DNA from: Arenicola marina
Taxonomy: Eukaryota; Annelida; Polychaeta; Arenicolidae
Assembly: GCA_964019135.1 (NCBI GenBank)
Contig: OZ025255.1
Location: 27,095,188 to 27,159,187 of the forward strand
Length of the DNA: 64,000 bases
Reading direction: 5' to 3'
Shown: in pieces, positions 55,955 to 64,000 of the stretch
Numbering within the stretch: position 1 is the stretch's first letter
How the letters are laid out: each line of letters begins with the position of its first letter
Made by a program: the position numbers and the translations under genes
Notes under the pieces: model-generated
What the model was told of the DNA's origin: nothing
Seen by the model: only the letters and a program-made list of their open reading frames with translations
Databases searched by the model: none

Positions 55955-58088
55955 TTGACTAGGACTGCAATCCCTCCTGTTGCCTGTAGGCTGAACCCTC
56001 CAGCCAGGTGTCAGGACTGCAATCCCTCCTGTTGATAGACCACACGCTTCACCTAGGACCAGTCTGCAGACTGAACCCTCCAGCCTGGTGTCAGGACTGC
56101 AATCCCTCCTGTTGATAGACCACACGCTTCACCTAGGACCAGTCTGCAGGCTGAACCCTCCAGCCAGGTGTCAGGACTGCAATCCCTCCTGTTGGTAGAT
56201 CACACACTTCACCTAGAACCAGTCTATAGGCTGAACCCTCCAGCCAGGTGTCAGGACTGCAATCCCTCCTGTTGGTAGAACATACGCTTCACCTAGGACC
56301 CGTCTGCAGGCTGAACGCTCCAGCCTGGTGTCAGGACTGCAATCCCTCCTGTTGATAGACCACACACTTCACCTGGGACCAGTCTGCAGGCTGAACCCTC
56401 CAGCCTGGTGTCAGGACTGCAATCCCTCCTGTTGATAGACCACACGCTTCACCTAGGACCAGTCTGCAGACTGAACCCACCAGGCTGGTGTCAGGACTGC
56501 AATCCCTCCTGTTGATAGACCACACGCTTCACCTAGGACCAGTCTGCAGACTGAACCCTCCAGCCTGGTGTCAGGACTGCAATCCCTCCTGTTGATAGAC
56601 CACACGCTTCACCTAGGACCAGTCTGCAGACTGAACCCTCCAGCCTGGTGTCAGGACTGCAATCCCTCCTGTTGATAGACCACACGCTTCACCTAGGACC
56701 AGTCTGCAGACTGAACGCTCCAGCCTGGTGTCAGGACTGCAATCCCTCCTGTTGATAGACCACACACTTCACCTAGGACCAGTCTGCAGGCTGAACCTTC
56801 CAGCCAGGTGTCAGGACTGCAATCCCTCCTGTTGATAGACCACACGCTTCACCTAGAACCAGTCTATAGGCTGAACCCTCCAGCCAGGTGTCAGGACTGC
56901 AATCCCTCCTGTTGGTAGAACATACGCTTCACCTAGGACCAGTCTATAGGCTGAATCCACCAGCCAGGTGTCAGAACTGCAATCCCTCCTGTTGGTAGAC
57001 CACACACTTCACCTAGGACCAGTCTGCAGGCTGAACCCTCCAGCCAGGTGTCAGGACTGCAATCCCTCCTGTTGGTAGATCACACACTTCACCTAGAACC
57101 AGTCTATAGGCTGAACCCTCCAGCCAGGTGTCAGGACTGCAATCCCTCCTGTTGGTAGAACATACGCTTCACCTAGGACCAGTCTGCAGGCTGATCCCAC
57201 CAGCCTGGTGTCAGGACTGCAATCCCTCCTGTTGATAGACCACACGCTTCACCTAGGACCAGTCTATAGGCTGAACGCTCCAGCCTGGTGTCAGGACTGC
57301 AATCCCTCCTGTTGATAGACCACACGCCTCACATAGGACCAGTCTGCAGGCTGAACCTCCAGCCTGGTGTCAGGATTGCAATCTCTCCTGTTGGTAGACC
57401 ACACACTTCACCTAGAACCAGTCTATAGACTGCACGCTCCAGCCTGGTGTCAGGACTGCAATCCCTCCTGTTGATAGACCACACGCTTCACCTAGGACCG
57501 GTCTATAGACTGAACGCTCCAGCCTGGTGTCAAGACTGCAATCCCTCCTGTTGATAGACCACACGCCTCACATAGGACCAGTCTGCAGACTGAACCCTCC
57601 AGCCTGGTGTCAGGACTGCAATCCCTCCTGTTGATAGACCACACGCTTCACCTAGGACCAGTCTGCAGACTGAACCCTCCAGCCTGGTGTCAGGACTGCA
57701 ATCCCTCCTGTTGATAGACCACACGCCTCACCTAGGACCAGTCTGCAGACTGAACCCTCCAGCCTGGTGTCAGGACTGCAATCCCTCCTGTTGATAGACC
57801 ACACGCTTCACCTAGGACCAGTCTGCAGGCTGAACCCTCCAGCCTGGTGTCAGGACTGCAATCCCTCCTGTTGATAGACCACACGCTTCACCTAGGACCA
57901 GTCTGCAGGCTGAACCCTCCAGCCTGGTGTCAGGACTGCAATCCCTCCTGTTGATAGACCACACGCCTCACCTAGGACCAGTCTGCAGACTGAACCCTCC
58001 AGCCTGGTGTCAGGACTGCAATCCCTCCTGTTGATTGACCACACGCCTCACCTAGGACCAGTCTGCAGGCTGAACCCACCAGCCTGGG
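55955..58088. repeat. 80-bp minisatellite, about 27 copies
   Basis: Unit AGGACTGCAATCCCTCCTGT, TGATAGACCACACGCTTCAC, CTAGGACCAGTCTGCAGACT, GAACCCTCCAGCCTGGTGTC. Variant bases (GGTAGAACATACG, CTATAGGCTG) recur in groups, so units have been duplicated in blocks. The right end abuts the CpG-rich promoter-like DNA at 58.09 kb. Confidence 0.9.
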
Positions 58089-58235
58089 GCGTATTTGTAT
58101 TTGCGCGCGGAGTACCTCGATCACGACGTCTTGTAAATCAAACAGTGAAAATCGTGCCCCGAGCGTTGCGTCACGTGATCAATTTCACCGCGCCGCGTGC
58201 TCTCGGTTTCGAGCAGGGGCACAAGGATTTCCAAC
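58089..58235 (+). promoter_or_regulatory. CpG-rich promoter-like DNA with a CACGTG box
   Basis: Several CpG-rich words (TGCGCGCGGAG, ACCGCGCCGCGTGC) and GCGTCACGTGATC at 58169 stand just upstream of the proposed first exon. Surrounding DNA is AT-rich. No TATA box. Confidence 0.35.
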
Positions 58236-58326
58236 ATGGCGTCAAAAGAACAGCCCAAGTGGATCGTTTCACTTGCAGTTACGAGCTCGCAACCGTATCT
58301 TGTACATGCTAGTTTAACGAGAGATC
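58236..58326 (+). CDS. probable first coding exon of an unidentified gene
   Basis: CCAACATGGCGTC opens MASKEQPKWIVSLAVTSSQP, then YLVHASLTRD, and reaches GATC before a textbook donor GTAAGT at 58327 (phase 1). The ATG lies in a YY1-like ATGGCG context with A at -3 and G at +4. The product is not recognised and no second exon is found in the following DNA, so the gene may run past the window or the call may be wrong. Confidence 0.35.
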
Positions 58327-61300
58327 GTAAGTTTACGGGCAACGAAAGTAAGCATCATACTAATATTATTAATATTACTGATAATACACCCCAATATTAT
58401 TGGGGCCGTTATTATTGCCGCCATCTTCGTGCAATTTAATTTCTAGCAATATTATTAAAAAACATGTTTGTCATACATTTATGATAAACATTTTTCGTTT
58501 CTCTTCGGGCAGGCAATTAATTTTTTTTATTTTACGAGCAATAGTTCGAAATCTTAGTGAAATGACATCCACATAACTCCTTCGTCCGCCATGTTGCTGT
58601 CGGACAACGCGGATTTCACGTTTGAATATCAGACACACGGGACTTCAAAAGCGCAGGCCCAAAAAAATCGCGCCGGGCAGGCGAAGTGCATAATCAAATA
58701 CACCCCTGGTGTCAATCTAGAACATCATACTACGCTCATCTGGATCTTTTTAAATTCAGACTTTTTAATTTAAGAACCCTTTTTAAATTGTCTTAGCGGC
58801 AACAATCCTATCCAATTTCTTTGGTCATTATTGTCTCGGGATGTATACACGTCATTGTCATGTTTGGCAGTAGATCATGTATCATGTATTATGTTGTTTT
58901 CAGAGTAGCTCACGATTTGGTTTTGGCCTTATAGTCTGTATCACTATAATAAGGAAGGCGACACTTCGTGTCAGGAGCGATCAATATTTGTTATCAGGAC
59001 GTTAAAATGGATCCGGCAAAGCCCATGTTATCAACCATTGTTATGTACACAAAAAGCACTTCCATAGTTGCAATAGTCTTCCTGCCGTCCAGGCCTATAG
59101 GGAACCAATTACATTGCATTGGATGTGTATTGCTAAATATCACGGCGCCTTAACTTTGGACAGAGCCTGTAATACAGCCTGTAGCAGTGTCTGTGTGCGA
59201 AAGGCTTCATCACAAGGCAACATGAAGACCTTAGTCATGGTAATACATGTATCATTTTGGTCACTTAGAAACCGTTCTACGCTTCAAGTTTTACCCTCAG
59301 TGTCAGAGTATCAAAACATACCTTGTATTTCATGAACTGACGTCACACTACAGTTGACATTTTTTATTATTAACGTAAAACCTATACATGAGCATATCAC
59401 GCAAATCACTATCCGAACACAATACCGACTACAATACCGGGAGGCGGGAGATAGTAGTAATAGTAACAAAGAAAAAGAAAATTGCACGAAGTCAAGATGT
59501 CACGTGACACACAACCAGTGTTGTGTGTCGCAACGGCAAATATTGCCGCGTGAAAAAAAATCTCGTTCGTGTGACTGCAGATGCTAGCAAGATATATTCG
59601 TCACAGGTAGATGAGTACATATGCAGGTGAACGTCGTGACATATTGTTAAATACTACTTAAAAAACGAGTTGGGGTACATTTGCCAAAATAAAGCACTAG
59701 ACACGATAGCGACGCGTTGAAAAACGAAAAGTCAATATGAGCAAAGATATTTGTAAACCAATGGTGTTACTAATATCTTTAATATTAGGTTTACGATTAA
59801 ACAGAATAGACCATTCCAGATACCCCTGGCACCATCTATCGTCAAAAATAGACACTGCGTGTTTCGGGTTGGAAAACCGACTCCCGCATGCGTTTGCCAT
59901 GCATGCCTATGGAGTGGGTTCAGGTGCCCGGCTTTAATGTTCTTTTGTCATATGGCATCGTTATTCACAAAACAAACACACAAGATGCCGCTATGCTACG
60001 CAACAAGGCCCAATTCACTTCTGTCAGTGCACTCAAGATTCGCATTGAAAAGACAGTGCATACCGGTCCATATCATCGCTTTATATCAAGGGATAATGGG
60101 TACATATCGGGTACCAAATAGATGCCAGATAGATCATTATTTCCGCACTGAAAAACATCTGCCAAATGGGAATATGACCGCTTTCCTGCTATACACAGTG
60201 TTGTGAAAGTCATTACATTCGCCGGTTGGCATTTATATGAGCTGTTTGCTCGGTTTATATATGCTTCCATCTCATTCCTAAAATGGTATCTTTTGATAGT
60301 CAATTTATCAGTACAAAGTGGGATTCTGTTCTCAGAAAATACCTTATTAGCCGTTGATAATCATGATAAACTGTTGAAAATTATGCCGATATAAGTCCGT
60401 ATTCGCCTATTGCGTGCTATGCATCTCAGAGCGAGCGAGAGTTGAGCAAAACACGCCTCTGTCAGAATTTCCCCAGGAACGGTCTATTGTTCTAAATACC
60501 GAAAGATAATTCTTTTCCAGGAAACTTATATGTAAATATTGGAGTATATTTATCAAAATATTGTTAATATTATACGGTATTCAGATTAAGAATGTGCTAT
60601 TAAGAAATGTGATTATAATAAAGGTTTTAAACACGACAGCAATCATTTTGCAACCGTCATGCAAGACACGACGGCATGAAGCTCTACCAATCTAGCACAT
60701 TACCCCCTGCTGTTCATGCATCCCATTACAGCCGCTGGAGGTTCACTTGAGTACTTCCCATCATTTTATATACGCCATATTTAGTTCAACTACACCGATG
60801 ATTGGTGTTTCTAGTGTGAATATAAATAAAAGTCACACTATTTTTTCTGTATCTAGGGGGCCTGAAGGCCGGAAGCGATATTCATATATGGGTAAAACAC
60901 GACGAAAGAGAGGAACCGAAAGAAACTTCCACTTAGACAAAATTAATATGATTCTCATGGCATAATCCGGGATGAGCATGTTGTGGAGGTTCCTGTGGCC
61001 CGAGGCACCAGTGTGGGTGGGTGGCTGGCCAACATATGTACATAACTGCACGCCGCTGCCCCCGCGGTATGTAGATTTGTGCCACGGCTGGGGACTGCGG
61101 GAGCACCGTGACGCCTGGTCAAGCTCCCTTGGCCCTGGTAATCCCGGGCCTCTATAGTCCAATCATTTGCATCAAATCGATTTTATTGCCCTCCAGAGGA
61201 AATTGCTTACGCTAGAGATATCTCATCGATCACATGGGACATGGGAGATCGTGAAAAGGTGAGTGGGGGGGTTTGTGTCGGGGTGGAGACGGGGGGGGTG

Positions 61301-62030
61301 TATGTGTAGGGGGTGGAGAAGGGGGTGGCTGGGAGTGGGTGTATATAGTGTATGTAAAGGGATAAAGGGTCAGGCAGTGCCCTAGCTGAGGGAAGACTGA
61401 CAAGGGTGAGCATTAATTGGCTTCGTCATCTAGCTGGTAAGATGGACACTGCACGCCACTCCTGCGCCGTGGAGCATAGACGTTGGCGGTGACGCCCCCC
61501 CCCCCCCACACACACACACACCCAAGATGCTCTATGCTAGATTTATGGACCATCATTGCCATATTTGTAACGATGGTGTTCTGTTCCAGGCCACCTTTTC
61601 GCGCACCCATGGACCGGTGCACGGAGCCTCCGGTAGGATTCATGAATCTGAAATGTAATGCATAATAAATCCCCTGGCAGCCCCAGCCACCCGCCTCGGG
61701 GAGACAGATAGCCGATGTATCTACTGGTAACACCATGTCGAGCTGATAGACGTGGATTATGCGCGCGTATTTTCGTTCATATTTAGCCCTTGAATTCACA
61801 GGATCTCGCCACTGGTTGTTATGACGTAATCAAGATGACGTCATTCTGAGAGCGCGACGACGTCATTCTCGGACCGCATAACGAGTGGCGAGACCTCGTG
61901 GTTGAATTGACACAATTGTGATAGCATTCGATGTGGTGAAATATGTATTTGATATGTCATAGCAATATTGGGAAAATCAATCATGACTTCATTGTGCGTC
62001 CGGTGTGGCCTCTTTGGTAGGAGGGTGGGG
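58327..62030. other. long stretch without a recognised gene
   Basis: Mostly AT-rich. Open frames are below 130 codons, overlap each other and match no family by eye. A short palindromic patch TGTCACGTGACACACA lies at 59499. CpG-richer DNA at 61000-61150 and G-rich DNA at 61260-61330 hold no convincing exon. CA repeats lie at 61508. Confidence 0.3.
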
Positions 62031-62037
62031 GGGGGGG

Positions 62038-62361
62038 GGGGGCAAGGGGGGGGGGATGTCGTGTTCTCAATTCACGAAAAACAAGTTTCTTCCTAGATCA
62101 CGATGAATTAAATGGAGAACTCCCGCCTACAATGGAAGGGGCGGATACATGATATACATTGGCGATTTTCCAATTCACGGCTACTTACTATTCAAATTCT
62201 CAGTTCACGATTGATAGAAAATCCTTGATCACATATCCCATTCCCAGTTCACGAAGAATTGTTTTCCTCATTCCCAGTTCACGAAGAATTGCTTTCCTCA
62301 TTCCCAGTTCACGCTTAAATGAACAGCTCATTCCCGAGGAACGGAAATACCCCTTGCTCCC
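62038..62361. mobile_element. GGGGGCAAGGGG-ended small element, third copy
   Basis: Left end GGGGGCAAGGGGG, right end CCCCTTGCTCCC. Inside are two adjacent copies of CATTCCCAGTTCACGAAGAA with TTG, plus the family words GATCACGATGAATTAAATGG and AGAACTCCC. Confidence 0.75.
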
Positions 62362-63140
62362 GCCATGGTAGGCCGGTAGCGGCGTAAACCTCCGTTCGGC
62401 AACGAGAATGTACCACCGGCGAACCTACCTACATGACACGGAATCCCAGGAGGCTCAGCAAGATCTTATATTTATTTCTGGAGAGAAATGTAATAGATAT
62501 ATGAAGAGTTGAATTTACCAATGTGACAAACTGAAGCATAAGGAAACAGGGATTCATTATCATATAATTAACAACAGGAAGGGATGACAAGGAATCTAAC
62601 AGCAGTAATTGCTTCAGTATTGCTATATTATTCGTGCTCGCAGCGCTATTTTTCTGATTGTCGAGAGCGTCGGGTCCTTGGGGGGGATCTAACCTGTCAT
62701 TACCGGCTCATGGATCAGGGGAGAGGAGGAGGAATTACCGCCCCATTTGTCACACTCGACCTCAACTTAATAGTTGATTGGAAGATGGATGGACGTTTTA
62801 CCAAGCTAACCTTGTCTGCTTAACATCGGGCAAATCACATTAAATTGGAAAGTCATTTGTCGTGCCACGGGCTGAAGGGGCGACAGCATGCGCTTCTTTG
62901 TGGTGTCCTCTCAGCATTAGGCACTCTGGGCACCACCTGCCCCGTTAGAGCCTCCCTCCGTTTCGCTTCAACATGCCCCCCCTATGTGTTCAAGGGAGGC
63001 AGTCCTGTGTCCGTCCATACCTCCCCGCAGTGCACTATATCACTGTCAGAGCCTTCCTCCGCACAGTTTCAACTCCCCACGGTGTCCAAGGGATGACTCA
63101 CGGGTTACTGTGCGGAAGCAGATTAGTTCTCAAGTGCAAT
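62362..63140. other. stretch without a recognised gene
   Basis: Frames of 70-100 codons on the + strand at 62584-63272 lack family features. No splice pattern emerges. Confidence 0.3.
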
Positions 63141-63144
63141 ATCG

Positions 63145-63500
63145 GAGAATTAGGGAAAGAAAGAGAGAGAGTGAGAAAGGCAACAAGAGGAGAGAAAGAA
63201 ACAAGCAAACTCAGACATAGGGGGAGAGAAAATAAGGGGAAAAACCCGAAGAAAATTGGAGAAAGACAGTAAGGAGACAAGCAAAAAAAAGGGGGGGACA
63301 AGCAAAAAAGACAGCAATAGAGGCAGAGAGAGAAAAATGCAAAGGAGAGAGAAAAACAGACGGGGGGGGTGGGAACAAGAGGGACGAGGGAAACATGGTG
63401 GTAAAACAGTCATACAGGCAGAGAGGGGCGGCCAGAGGAAAGTGGAATTGAGGAAACGAAAAAAAATTAGGCCAAACAAGAGAGGAGTAAAGTCGGGACG
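63145..63500 (+). repeat. purine-rich low-complexity tract
   Basis: GAGAAAGGCAACAAGAGGAG-type sequence continues for about 350 bp with A/G strand bias. Open frames on both strands (Arg/Lys-rich or Ser/Leu/Phe-rich) follow from composition. Confidence 0.7.
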
Positions 63501-63764
63501 AGGCAGACCGAAAATGAATGAGCTTTTTATTGGCCCGATAGTAGACGTCCTAAACACTCCCATCCCCCCCCCCCCCACCAACCTCACCAAACCCACCCAC
63601 CGACCTATACCCCACCCCACCGCCCCAAGCGATTTGCGTCTGTCTCGCCTGATAACATCTGCCTTTAAACCGTGGACAATTAGTAGGCGGAGACCGTCAA
63701 GGAACATTTCCCTGTGGGAAGAGCTGAGCCAGAGACAGAACAAAAAAAGTATTAGGGGTCTAGA

Positions 63765-63945
63765 AGGGTGGTGTCCAGTGTCGATTTTTCGAAATTCTCA
63801 GTGTCGAATTGTCCGTGTCACACGATGTTCCGTGTCGCCTTGGGGCTAGGTTCAGTGTCGTTTTTTCGCGTTTTCAGATCCTCAGTCCCGGAATTTGGGG
63901 GTTAATGTCGAATGTCGAATTTTCAAATATGCCCGTGTCGTCATT
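63765..63945 (+). repeat. degenerate CAGTGTCGA repeat
   Basis: GTGTCGATTTTTCG, GTGTCGAATTGTCCGTGTC, GTGTCGTTTTTTCG and GTCGAATGTCGAATTTTC recur irregularly. Origin unknown. Confidence 0.5.
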
Positions 63946-64000
63946 TACCCTTCCCAGACCCCTAGTATTCCGACATCGGTGTATAGACAAATATGTTAAC

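Noticed and set aside
63150-63849. 197-codon frames on both strands
   Set aside because: They cross a purine-rich low-complexity tract; Arg/Lys- and Ser/Leu/Phe-rich products are expected from that composition.

Overview
The window looks like nuclear DNA of a marine invertebrate animal. Genes are split by short GT-AG introns, tRNA-derived SINEs and decayed LINEs are scattered through it, and there are several small TIR (terminal inverted repeat) elements, one Helitron-like element and a very heavy load of minisatellites. I see no prokaryotic or viral gene. The mix (Amt-type ammonium transporter, alpha-tectorin-like NIDO proteins, a BK-beta/tipE-like channel subunit, minisatellite-rich introns) would suit a cephalochordate such as amphioxus or another invertebrate deuterostome. 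This species guess is inference only.

Layout. 1-2,100: upstream DNA with one young SINE. 2,138-10,526 (+): a nine-exon Amt/Rh-superfamily ammonium transporter, assembled here from splice signals; exon lengths sum to an exact multiple of three (638 residues). Several of its introns carry tandem arrays that resemble the neighbouring splice junctions. 10,640-20,643 and 21,855-31,434: two diverged tandem copies of one block of about 10 kb. Each carries a minus-strand gene for a small secreted NIDO-domain (alpha-tectorin-like) protein (12,360-16,487 and 23,090-25,800), a CAGCTG array just upstream of that gene, an array of TCAAGGTCA motifs, and part of a LINE. Copy B also gained a TIR transposon; copy A holds about 1.5 kb that copy B lacks.

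31.4-42.6 kb: repeats. These include an inverted LINE 3' piece, SINEs, a 45-bp minisatellite, a Helitron of about 0.87 kb, further arrays, a hairpin and a LINE tail. 42,679-43,758 (-): a two-exon gene for a two-membrane-segment subunit resembling BK-channel beta/tipE proteins, with a CCAAT-containing array upstream. 44-64 kb: mostly non-coding. Large minisatellites with periods of 40, 18, 57 and 80 bp occupy about 7 kb. There are two more copies of a small TIR element, E-box and CTCF-like motif sites, and one plausible first exon with a CpG-rich promoter at about 58.1-58.3 kb.

The three recognised gene types are a membrane transporter, secreted or surface NIDO proteins and a channel accessory subunit. 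Nothing in the sequence shows that they work in one pathway. Many long open frames here are translations of minisatellites and should not be read as genes.
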